A stretch of 64,000 nt of DNA from Tectiglobus sp965223355 (GCA_965223355.1 CBDCWE010000003.1:2232001-2296000), one strand, 5' to 3'. Numbered from the stretch's first letter, positions 1 through 9,755 are shown. The notes: a model not told the origin generated them from the letters alone. Translations and numbers: made by a program.

Positions 1-552
1 GTCTGCGCGCCCGCGCCAGCCGCTAACGGCGCGTTCGATGAACCCTTCCGGGCGGCCAAAGTCGCCGAGCCCGATGGTTTCAACATCGACGGCGTGAATT
101 GAAGCAAGCGTCTGCACCAGCATTGCAGCCAGCGCCGCGCAGCGGTCGGGGTTGCCGGTCAGGACCGCGCTGTTGCTGCCCTTGATCACCAGGCCGGGTC
201 GATATTCGATGATTTGAAACGGGACGCCGATGACAGACGTGTCCTGGCAGAGGTGGAGACCTGCGGGTGCCAGCCAATGGGCCTTGTGGAGGCGTGCGAG
301 CACGTGATGTTCGCGCTTCATGTCGTGGGCGCCCGGTGGCAAATCGCCGTCGGGCGGGCGGCGCAGCACCATTTGCCGGTCGTCGATGACGATACGGTAG
401 TTGATGTTGGCAAGGCCGGTTGCGAACTGCCGGACGTCTTCGTTACCAAGACGCATGCCGTTCGAACGCAGGTAGGCGGAGAGGCGCTGGCGATCGATCG
501 GATGGCCCTGATCGGGCTCGCGAAACTGATGCGCGTCTGAAGTTGGCGGCAT
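1..552 (-). CDS. Aminoglycoside-phosphotransferase-fold protein (partial, 3' end outside window)
   Basis: Reading the minus strand from an ATG at 552 gives an open frame that runs off the left edge (184 codons seen, no stop). The translation has the N-lobe look of the APH/choline-kinase fold: GLANINYRIVIDD, then VLRRPP, then HDMKREHHVLARL (the helix carrying the conserved Glu), then IIEYRPG in the hinge. In proteobacteria this family is usually a putative kinase or acyl-CoA-dehydrogenase-associated phosphotransferase of unknown substrate. AGGAG lies 8 nt before the ATG and supports the start. It diverges from the GMC oxidoreductase gene across about 220 bp. The C-lobe with the catalytic loop is not visible, so activity cannot be judged. 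Confidence 0.8.
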   Translation of the reverse strand, partial: MPPTSDAHQFREPDQGHPIDRQRLSAYLRSNGMRLGNEDVRQFATGLANINYRIVIDDRQMVLRRPPDGDLPPGAHDMKREHHVLARLHKAHWLAPAGLHLCQDTSVIGVPFQIIEYRPGLVIKGSNSAVLTGNPDRCAALAAMLVQTLASIHAVDVETIGLGDFGRPEGFIERAVSGWRGRAD

Positions 553-774
553 GGCGTGTGCTCCTCTGTCGGCCATGGCTGTTCAGACCTGCCTCAGGCA
601 GACGCGGGTTGGCCTCACTGTCAGGTGCAAGCCTTCGGCGCACAATCCAGCCTGTCAAGGGGCGGACCGAGCTTTGCCTACCGGTTGTTCTTGCCAACCG
701 GTTGTGGTTGTTTGCGATCGGGCCCGGCGGACCGGGCGCGGGCAGAAACCGTTGAGGAAATCGGGAAGCGGACT

Positions 775-2409
775 ATGGCTGTAATGCAGGACGGTGCAAC
801 GTTCGACTATGTCATTATCGGTGCCGGATCGGCCGGTTGTGTTCTGGCCAACCGCCTGACTGAAAACCCCGACGTGACGGTGGCGTTGCTGGAAGCGGGC
901 GGCAAGGACACCAACCCGTGGATCCACGTGCCGGCCGGCTACTACCGGACGATGCTCGATCCGGCGGTCACGTGGCAATTCGGTTCGGGGCCGGAACCGC
1001 ATCTCAACGATCGTATCGTCAACTGGCCGCGGGGCCGGGTGATTGGTGGCACCAGCGCCATCAACGGCCTGCTTTACGTGCGCGGGCAAGCACAGGACTT
1101 CGATACCTGGCGCCAGCTCGGCAACGCCGGCTGGTCCTACGAGGATGTGCTGGCCTACTTCAAAAAGGCCGAAGACCAAGAGCGCGGCGAGGATCAGTTT
1201 CACGGCGCCGATGGTCCGCTCGGGGTCTCCGACGTGCGCATGGAAAACCCGTTGTGCGAAGCCTACATCAAGGCCAGCGTCGCGGCCGGGATTCCGCACA
1301 CTAAGGACTTCAACGGCGCGCGCCAGGAAGGCGCCGGCTATTACCAGCTCACCACCAAGAACGGCCGCCGCTGCTCGACCGCCGTGGCCTATCTCAAACC
1401 GGCGATGAAGCGGTCGAACCTGACCGTGATCACCGAGGCGAACGTGCGCAAGATCGTGCTCGATGGTCAACGCGCGAGCGCGGTCACTTTCGATACCGAC
1501 GGCGTTGGCAATACGATCACCGCGCGGCGTGAAATCCTGCTGTCAGCAGGGGCGATCGGCAGCCCGCAAATTCTGCAATTGAGCGGCATTGGCCCCGATC
1601 ACGTGTTGCGCGCGGCAGGTGTCAATGTTGTGCATGGGCTGAACGGCGTTGGCGAAAACCTGCAGGATCATCTGCAAGTGCGGTTCGTCTACGAAGTTAC
1701 CGAGCGATCCGCGAGCCTCAATTCCGTGTGGCACAGCCGGGCCCAGCAATTGCGGACCGGCCTCGATTACATGTTCGCAAGGACGGGCATTTTGACGATC
1801 GGTGCCGGTGTTGCCGGGGTGTTTGCCAAATCGCGGCCGGAACTTGCAGCACCCGATATGCAAATCCATTTCATGCCGCTGTCCTCAATCGGACCGGGCC
1901 AGGGCCTGCACGATTTTGCCGGGGTTACCGCTTCGGTCTGCCAGCTGCGGCCGCTAAGCCGCGGACGGTTGCGGATTACCTCTGCCAACGCGGACGACAA
2001 GCCGGACATCGTCTCCAACTATCTCGCCCAAGACATGGATCGGCAGGTGCTGATGGCTGGTTTGGACCTCATGCGCCGGATTTCGCGCCGGCCCGAATTT
2101 TCGCGATACGTGATACGCGAAGTGTTGCCGGGACCGGATGTTCAAAGCGATGATGAGCTGATGGCTTATGCGCGCGATGTCGCAACGACGATCTTCCACC
2201 CGTGCGGAACCTGCAAAATGGGTTCGGACACGATGGCGGTGGTTGATGAACGGTTGCGGGTGCACGGGCTTGAGGGGCTGCGCGTGGTCGATGCCTCGAT
2301 CATGCCGACCATGACATCAGGCAATACCAATGCTCCGACCATCATGATTGGTGAAAAGGCTGCCGACATGATCAAGCAGGACAACGGCACGATCAGGCCA
2401 GCTGCCTGA
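775..2409 (+). CDS. GMC-family FAD-dependent oxidoreductase (choline dehydrogenase-like)
   Basis: A 544-residue flavoprotein of the glucose-methanol-choline family, which oxidises alcohols with FAD. Seen: the dinucleotide fold VIIGAGSAGCVLANRL (about residues 13-28), the GMC signature GGTSAINGLLYVRG, and near the C-terminus HPCGTCKMG with the usual catalytic His, followed by VDASIMPTMTSGNTNAPT, the second family signature. The frame is open for 73 codons further upstream, but that part does not resemble the family, so I place the start at the ATG at 775, just before the FAD fold; GGGAAG lies upstream. The substrate is not deducible; choline-dehydrogenase-like names in this subfamily are often wrong. 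It stands alone between the divergent phosphotransferase gene and mdh. Confidence 0.93.
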   Translation: MAVMQDGATFDYVIIGAGSAGCVLANRLTENPDVTVALLEAGGKDTNPWIHVPAGYYRTMLDPAVTWQFGSGPEPHLNDRIVNWPRGRVIGGTSAINGLLYVRGQAQDFDTWRQLGNAGWSYEDVLAYFKKAEDQERGEDQFHGADGPLGVSDVRMENPLCEAYIKASVAAGIPHTKDFNGARQEGAGYYQLTTKNGRRCSTAVAYLKPAMKRSNLTVITEANVRKIVLDGQRASAVTFDTDGVGNTITARREILLSAGAIGSPQILQLSGIGPDHVLRAAGVNVVHGLNGVGENLQDHLQVRFVYEVTERSASLNSVWHSRAQQLRTGLDYMFARTGILTIGAGVAGVFAKSRPELAAPDMQIHFMPLSSIGPGQGLHDFAGVTASVCQLRPLSRGRLRITSANADDKPDIVSNYLAQDMDRQVLMAGLDLMRRISRRPEFSRYVIREVLPGPDVQSDDELMAYARDVATTIFHPCGTCKMGSDTMAVVDERLRVHGLEGLRVVDASIMPTMTSGNTNAPTIMIGEKAADMIKQDNGTIRPAA

Positions 2410-2597
2410 GGCGGTGCGACGGAGACGGTCGGTCGGTGTGCCTCTGGTTGCAACGTGGTGTGAATATATTGAAGCGATCTTGGATTGCGGCTAACCAACA
2501 GCAGTGATACCGATTTCATAACTCATTGTAGCTGCAATGGCGCTGGCGGCAGCGGCGTGCGCTGCGGTAGGACCCGGACTGGCAAGGAGAATGACGC

Positions 2598-3563
2598 ATG
2601 GCGCGCACAAGGATCGCCCTAATTGGTTCCGGCATGATTGGCGGAACGCTGGCCCATCTGATCGCCCTGAAGGAGCTTGGTGACGTCGTGATGTTCGACA
2701 TCGCCGAGGGGATACCGCAGGGCAAGTCTCTCGATATCGCCCAGTCGGGAGCCGTCGAAGGGTTCGATGCTCGGCTCAAAGGCACCAATGGCTACGCCGA
2801 TATCGAGGGCGCGGATGTCTGCATCATTACGGCCGGCGTGCCGCGCAAGCCCGGCATGAGCCGCGACGATTTGCTCAGCATCAACCTCAAGGTCATGGAA
2901 CAGGTTGGCGCCGGCATCCGCAAGTATGCCCCCGGGGCGTTTGTCATCGTGATCACCAATCCGCTCGATGCCATGGTGTGGGCGCTGCAGAAGGCCTGCG
3001 GGCTGCCTTACAATCGGGTCGTCGGCATGGCGGGGGTTCTCGATACCAGCCGGTTCCGCCGCTTTGTCGCCGACGAGCTTGACGTTTCGATCAAAGACGT
3101 CAGTGCGTTTGTGCTCGGCGGCCACGGTGATGACATGACACCGCTGGTGCGCTACTCGACGGTTGCCGGCATTCCGCTCACCGATATCGTGAAAATGGGC
3201 TGGATGAGCCAGGAGCGGCTCGATGCGATTGTCGAGCGCACGCGCAAGGGCGGCGGCGAGATCGTTGCGCTGTTGAAGAGCGGCTCGGCGTTCTATGCAC
3301 CAGCATCCGCGGCGGTTGAAATGGCCGAGAGCTATCTCAAGGACAAGAAGCGCGTGTTGCCGTGTGCCGCCTTCCTCAACGGCGAGTTCGGCGTGAAGGG
3401 GCTTTATGTCGGCGTGCCGGTGATCATTGGCGCGGGCGGTGTCGAGCGCATCATCGAGATCGATCTCAACACGGCCGAACGGCAGATGTTCATGAAGTCC
3501 GTTGAATCGGTGAAAGGGCTGGTCGAGGCGTGTAACGAAATCGCGCCGAACCTCGGCGTGTAA
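2598..3563 (+). CDS. mdh: Malate dehydrogenase (LDH-like type)
   Basis: Oxidises malate to oxaloacetate with NAD in the TCA cycle. The 321 residues match the usual length of the LDH-like bacterial MDH. Seen: NAD-binding GSGMIGGTLA at the N-terminus, the substrate-loop arginines in VPRKPGMSR (Arg83 and Arg89), Asp149 in VLDT and catalytic His176 in GGHGDDM. The Arg at position 83, rather than Gln, is what separates malate from lactate specificity in the family. AGGAG lies 10 nt before the ATG. It opens a run of TCA genes on the same strand (mdh, ridA, sucC, sucD, sucA, sucB, lpdA), the order known from many alphaproteobacteria. Confidence 0.97.
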   Translation: MARTRIALIGSGMIGGTLAHLIALKELGDVVMFDIAEGIPQGKSLDIAQSGAVEGFDARLKGTNGYADIEGADVCIITAGVPRKPGMSRDDLLSINLKVMEQVGAGIRKYAPGAFVIVITNPLDAMVWALQKACGLPYNRVVGMAGVLDTSRFRRFVADELDVSIKDVSAFVLGGHGDDMTPLVRYSTVAGIPLTDIVKMGWMSQERLDAIVERTRKGGGEIVALLKSGSAFYAPASAAVEMAESYLKDKKRVLPCAAFLNGEFGVKGLYVGVPVIIGAGGVERIIEIDLNTAERQMFMKSVESVKGLVEACNEIAPNLGV

Positions 3564-3654
3564 CGTCATTCGGCAAACGAACGGGGCCGGTGGTCTCGGA
3601 ATTTGCGGTCCGGTCAATTGGGCCGCGGCGACAGTACCAGGATGGGACAAACTC

Positions 3655-4035
3655 ATGACGAAACGGGCGATTGAAGCGCCACCCCTGCAGGCACTCGGAC
3701 CCTACAATCTGGCGGTCGAAGCTGACGGTACGCTCTATCTTTCCGGCCAGATCCACATCGATCCGGCGCAGGGCAAACTGGTCGAGGGCAGCATCGCGGA
3801 TCAAACCCGACAATGTCTTGAGAACCTCAAGGCCGTGCTCGGTGCTGCCGGCTACGGTTTTGGTGACGTGGTCAAGACCACGGTGTTTCTGACTGATATG
3901 GCTGACTTTCCGGCCATGAACGAGGTCTATGCGACCTACATGGTCGCGCCGTTTCCGGCCCGATCGACAATCCAGGTTGCGGCGCTGCCGCTCGGCGCGA
4001 AGGTTGAGATCGAGGCCATCGCAAGAAAGGGGTGA
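3655..4035 (+). CDS. RidA family protein (reactive enamine/imine deaminase type)
   Basis: 126 residues, the normal size for the RidA/YjgF/UK114 family. Family members hydrolyse reactive 2-aminoacrylate-type enamines released by PLP enzymes; the trimer binds the substrate carboxylate through a conserved Arg. Seen: LYLSGQIHIDP, then GYGFGDVVKTTVFLTDMADFPAMNEVYATY, then PARSTIQVAALPLGAKVEIEAIA, which holds that Arg and the C-terminal beta strand. It lies 91 nt after mdh on the same strand. Its position inside the TCA block is not explained by known biochemistry; it may simply be co-transcribed with mdh. Confidence 0.9.
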   Translation: MTKRAIEAPPLQALGPYNLAVEADGTLYLSGQIHIDPAQGKLVEGSIADQTRQCLENLKAVLGAAGYGFGDVVKTTVFLTDMADFPAMNEVYATYMVAPFPARSTIQVAALPLGAKVEIEAIARKG

Positions 4036-4080
4036 GCGAAGCCGGTCGTGGTCGTGGTGGAACCGATTGGCGCTCTGCAG

Positions 4081-4190
4081 ACGGGGCCTGATCGCCTGCC
4101 CGCTCCCGCCCGCCCCCAACCCGTACATGAGATCATGGCCGCTGGGAGGCCGGGCGGAGGAGCGGCACGGTTGCGGCCAAGTCTGAAACG
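4081..4190 (-). repeat. Dispersed repeat family R2, copy a (in the 302-bp ridA-sucC gap)
   Basis: Read on the minus strand this stretch aligns with copies at 27567, 37165 and 54938: a conserved opening close to GTTGGCTCGAACC, then CCGCTCC, a GGCC-rich palindrome, then GGCCATGATC. It fills much of the 4036-4337 gap. The rest of that gap (about 4191-4337) is less G+C-rich and should hold the sucC promoter, but I see no clear -35/-10 pair. Confidence 0.6.
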
Positions 4191-4337
4191 ATCTCAGGAT
4201 TTGACGTTTCGAGGAACAGTGGCTACGGTCTGGCATATTGTATACCAAAGACGCGCCTTGAACTGATACCATAATTCGCTCACGGACTGACGGAGGCTTG
4301 CCCGAGCGGTGAGCGATGACAACGGGAGAATGTCTCG

Positions 4338-5537
4338 ATGAACATTCACGAATACCAAGCCAAAGAGTTCTACCGCGCTTACGGTATCGCGACCGCGCAA
4401 GGATTTCCGGCCTTCTCAGTCGAGGACGCGGTCGAAGCGGCGGGCAAGTTGCCAGGGCCGGTCTGGGTCGTGAAATCGCAAATCCATGCCGGCGGTCGGG
4501 GCAAGGGCAAGTTCAAAGAGCCCGACGCCGGCGACGGCGGTGGGGTACGGCTGGCCAAGTCGGTTGATGAGGTGCGCACGTTTGCCGAGCAGATGCTGGG
4601 CAAAACGCTGGTGACCGTGCAGACCGGTGCAGCAGGGCGGATCGTCAGGCGGCTCTATATCGAAGACGGTTCGGCGATCGCGCGGGAGCTTTACCTCTCG
4701 GCACTGGTCGATCGCGAAACGTCCAGGGTGTCGTTCATCGCGTCGACCGAGGGTGGTATGGACATCGAGCAGGTCGCCCACGATACGCCGGAAAAGATCC
4801 TGACGATGTCGATTGATCCGGCGTCGGGCTATCAGCAGTTCCACGGGCGCAAGATCGCCGACGCGCTGGGCCTTGAGGGTGGTCAGATCAAACAGTGCGT
4901 GAAAATGATCGGCGACCTCTACCGGATGTTCGTCGACAACGACATGAGCCTCCTCGAAATCAATCCGCTGGTGGTCACCAAGGACGGCGAGTTGACCTGC
5001 CTCGACGGCAAAATGGACTTCGATTCCAACGCACTCTACCGGCATCCCGAAATCATGGAACTGCGCGATCTCGAGGAAGAAGACCCAATGGAGATCGAAG
5101 CCTCGAAGCACGATCTGGCGTTTATCAAGCTCGACGGCAACATCGGTTGCCTGGTCAACGGTGCCGGCCTGGCGATGGCGACATTGGATATCATCAAGCT
5201 TTATGGCTGCGAGCCCGCCAACTTCCTCGATGTCGGCGGTTCGGCTCCGAAGGAGCGCGTCAAGGCCGCGTTCGAGATCATTCTCAACGATCCGGCGGTC
5301 CAGGGCATCCTGGTCAATATCTTCGGCGGCATCATGCGCTGCGATATTATCGCTGAGGGCGTGGTTGCAGCGTCGAAGGAACTGGGGGTCACGGTGCCGC
5401 TGGTCGTGCGGCTCGAGGGCACCAATGTCGAGCGCGGCAAGCAAATCCTGGCCGAGTCCGGGCTGGCGATCCTGCCGGCCGACGATCTGGCCGACGCTGC
5501 CAAGAAGATCACCGACGCAGTCGGGAAACAGGGCTAG
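4338..5537 (+). CDS. sucC: Succinyl-CoA synthetase (ADP-forming) beta subunit
   Basis: Beta subunit of succinyl-CoA ligase, which makes ATP from succinyl-CoA in the TCA cycle together with SucD. 399 residues, close to the usual length. Seen: N-terminal MNIHEYQAKEFYRAYG, the ATP-grasp segment WVVKSQIHAGGRGKGKF, LLEINPLVVTKDG with metal ligands, and the CoA-ligase domain with FLDVGGSAP and NIFGGIMRCDIIAEG. The stop codon TAG at 5535-5537 is also the first three bases of repeat R1 copy a. sucD follows after 104 nt, which hold that repeat. Confidence 0.97.
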   Translation: MNIHEYQAKEFYRAYGIATAQGFPAFSVEDAVEAAGKLPGPVWVVKSQIHAGGRGKGKFKEPDAGDGGGVRLAKSVDEVRTFAEQMLGKTLVTVQTGAAGRIVRRLYIEDGSAIARELYLSALVDRETSRVSFIASTEGGMDIEQVAHDTPEKILTMSIDPASGYQQFHGRKIADALGLEGGQIKQCVKMIGDLYRMFVDNDMSLLEINPLVVTKDGELTCLDGKMDFDSNALYRHPEIMELRDLEEEDPMEIEASKHDLAFIKLDGNIGCLVNGAGLAMATLDIIKLYGCEPANFLDVGGSAPKERVKAAFEIILNDPAVQGILVNIFGGIMRCDIIAEGVVAASKELGVTVPLVVRLEGTNVERGKQILAESGLAILPADDLADAAKKITDAVGKQG

Positions 5538-5596
5538 AGCAACCTGCCTTTATTCGGAATCGGAACGATCCCGAATAAAGGCAGAAAGTTGCTCTA
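5535..5596 (+). repeat. R1 repeat, copy a (hairpin A only), inside the sucC-sucD operon
   Basis: Starts with the sucC stop codon (TAGAGCAACCTGCC) and ends AGTTGCTCTA. The core is a stem of GCCTTTATTCGG against CCGAATAAAGGC. The second hairpin of the full element is absent. Directly after it, at 5597-5613, comes AGTGATTGAGACCACT, identical to the right terminal repeat of the element at 36900-37160. Confidence 0.85.
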
Positions 5597-5641
5597 AGTG
5601 ATTGAGACCACTAGATCGGGCGGATAGGGGAACTTGGGACA

Positions 5642-6544
5642 ATGGCCATCCTTGTTGATAACAACACCACGGTGATCTGCCAGGGCTTCACCGGCAGTCA
5701 GGGCACGTTTCATACACAGCAGGCGCGCGCCTACTATGGCACCAAGATCGTCGGCGGCGTCACGCCCGGCAAAGGCGGCACCAAACATTCCGCGGACGAT
5801 CTTGCAGATCTGCCGATTTACAACACCGTCGCCGAAGCGAAGGCCAAGACCGGTGCAACGGCGACGTCGATCTATGTCCCGCCGCCGTTTGCCGGCGATG
5901 CCATTCTCGAGGCGATCGACGCGGAAATTCCGCTGATCGTGTGCATCACGGAAGGCATCCCGGTGATGGACATGATCAAAGTCAAGCGTGCGCTGACCGG
6001 GTCATCCTCGATCCTGCTCGGGCCGAACTGCCCGGGCGTGCTCACACCGGAGGCCTGCAAGATCGGCATCATGCCGGGCAACATCTTCAAGAAGGGCAAG
6101 GTCGGGATCGTATCGCGATCGGGGACGCTGACCTACGAGGCGGTGAAACAAACGACCGATGCCGGCCTCGGCCAGTCGACCGCGGTCGGGATCGGCGGCG
6201 ATCCGGTCAAGGGTCTCGATTTCATCGATGTGCTCGAGATGTTTCTAGCGGACGACGAGACGACATCGATCATCATGATCGGTGAGATCGGCGGTTCGGC
6301 AGAAGAAGACGCGGCCGACTTTATCAAGCGCGAAGCAGCCCGCGGTCGCAAGAAGCCGATGGCCGGGTTTATTGCAGGCGTAACGGCGCCGCCCGGTCGG
6401 CGGATGGGCCATGCCGGCGCGATCATTGCCGGCGGCAAGGGCAGCGCCGAGGACAAGATCGAAGCCATGCAATCGGCCGGCATCGCGGTCGCAGACAGCC
6501 CCGCATCGCTGGGCACGACCTTGGCCGGCGTGCTCAACGGCTAA
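5642..6544 (+). CDS. sucD: Succinyl-CoA synthetase (ADP-forming) alpha subunit
   Basis: Alpha subunit of succinyl-CoA ligase; it carries the phospho-histidine and binds CoA. 300 residues. Seen: MAILVDNNTTVICQGFTGSQGTFH (CoA-binding Rossmann start), GPNCPGVLTPEACKIGIMPG and, near the C-terminus, GRRMGHAGAIIAGGKG, in which His257 is the phosphorylated residue by family alignment. The ATG follows GGGACA weakly; the start is fixed by the conserved N-terminus. It lies 104 nt after sucC, a gap with a hairpin repeat and a repeat-element end, which is unusual for two subunits made in equal amounts. Confidence 0.97.
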   Translation: MAILVDNNTTVICQGFTGSQGTFHTQQARAYYGTKIVGGVTPGKGGTKHSADDLADLPIYNTVAEAKAKTGATATSIYVPPPFAGDAILEAIDAEIPLIVCITEGIPVMDMIKVKRALTGSSSILLGPNCPGVLTPEACKIGIMPGNIFKKGKVGIVSRSGTLTYEAVKQTTDAGLGQSTAVGIGGDPVKGLDFIDVLEMFLADDETTSIIMIGEIGGSAEEDAADFIKREAARGRKKPMAGFIAGVTAPPGRRMGHAGAIIAGGKGSAEDKIEAMQSAGIAVADSPASLGTTLAGVLNG

Positions 6545-6785
6545 GCAATGGATTGGATCGGAGGTTGCCGACAACGATCTGTCGGGCTTTCATAAGGCGT
6601 CCATCCGGGCGCCTTATGCGTTGGTGGGAGGCAGCAAACCTTCACCAAACCTTCACCGCTTACTGGTGGAGCTTGAAGTTGTTGTTCGCAAAGACCATTG
6701 GACGCGACGGCTGAATTTGGTTTTGATGGCCTTTGGACCTGTCCGCATGACAAACCCGAGTGCCGAAAATGGAGGCAATGCATTC

Positions 6786-9755
6786 ATGTCGCGCCAACCT
6801 CTGAACCAATCCTTCGCCCAGAGCTCGTTTCTGAACGGTGTTAATGCAGCCTATATCGAAGAGATGCAGGCGATTTATGAGCGCAATCCCGGCTCGGTCA
6901 GCGACGAGTGGCGCTTGTTTTTCGAAAGTCTGCACGAAGAACAAGGGCTGGCCGCGGCGGAAACGGCGGGTGCGTCCTGGGCGGTTCCGCTCGAACGCCT
7001 GAGCGGCTCGAACGGCAATTCCGACGTGATCGCGGCGTTGACCGGCGACTATCAGCAGGCGGAGACCTATTTACAGGGCCAGATCCAGGCGCGCGCGTTC
7101 AACGGCGGTGTCGAGCTGTCGATGGCGGCCTCTTTGCGGGCAACGCAGGACTCGATCCGGGCGCTGATGCTCATTCGGGCGCACCGCGTCATGGGCCATC
7201 TTGCAGCCGATCTCGATCCCTTGGGGCTCGCCGAGTCGACGGTGCACAACGAGCTCTTGCCGGAGACCTACGGCTTTACGGAGGCCGACTACGACCGCCC
7301 GATCTTCATCGACTATGTCCTTGGCCTTGAGACGGCAACAATCCGCCAGATTCTGCGTATTGTGCGCCGCACCTACTGCCGGCACATTGGCGTCGAGTTC
7401 ATGCATATTACGACACCGGCCCAGAAATCGTGGATCCAGGAGCGGATCGAAGGTGAAGAAAAGGACGTCAGTTTCACCATCGAAGGCAAGAAGGCGATCC
7501 TTAACAAGCTGATCGAGGCTGAGGCCTACGAAAAGTTCTGTGAGGTGAAATATACCGGCACCAAGCGGTTTGGTCTCGAGGGCGGGGAATCAATGGTGCC
7601 GGCGCTGGAACAGATCATCAAGCGCGGTGGTCAGCTGGGTGTCAAAGAGATCGTCATCGGCATGGCCCATCGCGGCCGTCTCAATGTGCTAGCAAATGTG
7701 ATGGGTAAGCCGCATCGCGCGATTTTCAACGAGTTCAGGGGCGGCTCCTTCAAACCCGACGACGTCGAAGGCTCGGGTGATGTCAAATACCATCTCGGGG
7801 CATCGTCGGACCGGGAGTTTGACGGCAACAATGTGCACCTGTCCTTGACCGCCAATCCAAGTCATCTCGAAATTGTCGATCCGGTGGTGTTGGGTAAGGT
7901 GCGCGCCAAACAGGATCAACACAGCGACGTCGACCGCACGCAGGTGTTGCCGCTGTTGATCCATGGCGATGCGGCGTTTGCCGGCCAAGGCGTGGTCGCC
8001 GAGTGCTTCGGCCTGTCCGGCCTCAAAGGCCACCGGACGGGCGGATCCCTGCACTTCGTCATAAACAATCAGATCGGCTTTACGACCAATCCGAAGTTCT
8101 CACGCTCATCGCCCTATTGTTCCGACGTGGCGCGGATGATCGAGGCGCCGATCTTCCACGTTAACGGCGATGATCCCGAGGCCGTGGTGCATGTCGCGAA
8201 AATCGCAACGGAGTTTCGCCAGAAATTCGGTAAACCGGTGGTAATCGATATGTTCTGCTATCGTCGGCACGGCCATAACGAAAGCGACGAGCCGATGTTC
8301 ACGCAGCCGATCATGTATCGCGCGATCAAGAAGCATCCGACGAGCGCTGAGATTTATTCAAAGCAGCTGATCGACGACGGCGTGCTGACGGGTGGTGAGG
8401 TTGAGCAAATGCGCACCGATTTCCGCGCGATGCTCGATGCCGAGTTCGAGGTGGCCGACAGTTACAAGCCGAACAAGGCCGATTGGCTCGACGGCAAGTG
8501 GTCGGGAATCGGGTTTGCAGAAGATGAAGCACGGCGCGGGCAAACCGGGGTCGAGTTGGCAACCCTGCGCGACGTCGGCCGTCAAATCACGACGCTGCCA
8601 GGCGATTTTCGGGCGCATCGGACGGTGTCGCGGCTGATCGACCGGCGCCGACAGATGATCGAGGATGGTGACGGTATCGATTGGGGCATGGCCGAGCATT
8701 TGGCCTACGCCACCTTGCTGCGCGAGCGGTTTCCGGTCCGGCTGTCCGGTCAAGATGTCGAGCGCGGAACGTTCTCGCAGCGCCACGCGGTGCTGATCGA
8801 CCAGCACAGCGAACGCCATTACACGCCATTAAAGTCGGTGTCGCCGGACCAGGGATCGTTCGAGGTCATCAACTCAATGCTGTCGGAAGAGGCCGTGCTT
8901 GGTTTCGAGTATGGCTATACCCTGGCCGAGCCCAACGCCTTGACGCTGTGGGAAGCCCAGTTCGGTGATTTTGCCAACGGTGCGCAAGTGGTGATCGACC
9001 AGTTTATCTCGTCGGGCGAGCGCAAATGGCTGCGCATGAGCGGCCTGGTGTTGCTGTTGCCGCATGGCTATGAAGGGCAGGGACCGGAGCACTCATCAGC
9101 GCGTATCGAGCGCTATCTGCAGTCAAGCGCGGAGGATAACTGGCAGGTGGCGAACTGCACGACGCCGGCGAACTATTTCCACATTCTGCGCCGGCAGCTG
9201 CATCGCAAGTTCCGCAAACCTCTGGTGATGTTCACGCCGAAATCCCTGTTGCGGCACAAGCGGGTGGTTTCAAGCCTGACCGAGATGACCACGGATACAA
9301 CCTTCCACCGCGTGCTGTGGGACGATGCCGACGTCAAACATCACCCGAGCGAACGGACACCGATCGACTTGAAGGCAGACGACCAGATCCGGCGGGTGGT
9401 GCTATGTTCCGGCAAGGTCTACTACGACCTGCTGGAGACGCGCGAAGCCGACAACATCGACGATGTCTACCTGATGCGGGTCGAACAGCTCTATCCGTTT
9501 CCGGCGCGATCGCTGATCCACGAACTGGGCCGCTTTGCGCAGGCGGAAATCGTGTGGTGCCAGGAAGAGCCGCGCAATATGGGATGCTGGTCGTACATCG
9601 AACCGAACCTCGAATGGGTGCTGGAGCATATCGACGCCAAGCACCGCCGGGCCAGGTACGTCGGACGCGCCGCAGCAGCCTCGACGGCGACGGGCCAGCT
9701 GTCGCGCCATCAGCACGAGCAAAGGTCGCTGGTCGATGAAGCGCTGGCTGCGTAG
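6786..9755 (+). CDS. sucA: 2-oxoglutarate dehydrogenase E1 component
   Basis: Thiamine-diphosphate-dependent E1 of the 2-oxoglutarate dehydrogenase complex; it decarboxylates 2-oxoglutarate and passes succinyl groups to the SucB lipoyl domain. 989 residues, slightly above the usual 930-990 range. Seen: the N-terminal FLNGVNAAYIEEMQAIY that docks onto E2, GMAHRGRLNVLANV, the ThDP/Mg segment around GDAAFAGQGVVAE, INNQIGFTT, and the C-terminal half with LLPHGYEGQGPEHSSARIER. The frame is open for 125 codons before the chosen ATG, partly over the sucD end; I chose 6786 because GGAGG lies upstream and the family N-terminus begins there. Confidence 0.96.
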   Translation: MSRQPLNQSFAQSSFLNGVNAAYIEEMQAIYERNPGSVSDEWRLFFESLHEEQGLAAAETAGASWAVPLERLSGSNGNSDVIAALTGDYQQAETYLQGQIQARAFNGGVELSMAASLRATQDSIRALMLIRAHRVMGHLAADLDPLGLAESTVHNELLPETYGFTEADYDRPIFIDYVLGLETATIRQILRIVRRTYCRHIGVEFMHITTPAQKSWIQERIEGEEKDVSFTIEGKKAILNKLIEAEAYEKFCEVKYTGTKRFGLEGGESMVPALEQIIKRGGQLGVKEIVIGMAHRGRLNVLANVMGKPHRAIFNEFRGGSFKPDDVEGSGDVKYHLGASSDREFDGNNVHLSLTANPSHLEIVDPVVLGKVRAKQDQHSDVDRTQVLPLLIHGDAAFAGQGVVAECFGLSGLKGHRTGGSLHFVINNQIGFTTNPKFSRSSPYCSDVARMIEAPIFHVNGDDPEAVVHVAKIATEFRQKFGKPVVIDMFCYRRHGHNESDEPMFTQPIMYRAIKKHPTSAEIYSKQLIDDGVLTGGEVEQMRTDFRAMLDAEFEVADSYKPNKADWLDGKWSGIGFAEDEARRGQTGVELATLRDVGRQITTLPGDFRAHRTVSRLIDRRRQMIEDGDGIDWGMAEHLAYATLLRERFPVRLSGQDVERGTFSQRHAVLIDQHSERHYTPLKSVSPDQGSFEVINSMLSEEAVLGFEYGYTLAEPNALTLWEAQFGDFANGAQVVIDQFISSGERKWLRMSGLVLLLPHGYEGQGPEHSSARIERYLQSSAEDNWQVANCTTPANYFHILRRQLHRKFRKPLVMFTPKSLLRHKRVVSSLTEMTTDTTFHRVLWDDADVKHHPSERTPIDLKADDQIRRVVLCSGKVYYDLLETREADNIDDVYLMRVEQLYPFPARSLIHELGRFAQAEIVWCQEEPRNMGCWSYIEPNLEWVLEHIDAKHRRARYVGRAAAASTATGQLSRHQHEQRSLVDEALAA

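Noticed and set aside
2619..3656. A 345-codon open frame antisense to mdh
   Set aside because: mdh has all its catalytic residues; the antisense translation is His/Arg-rich with no known family.
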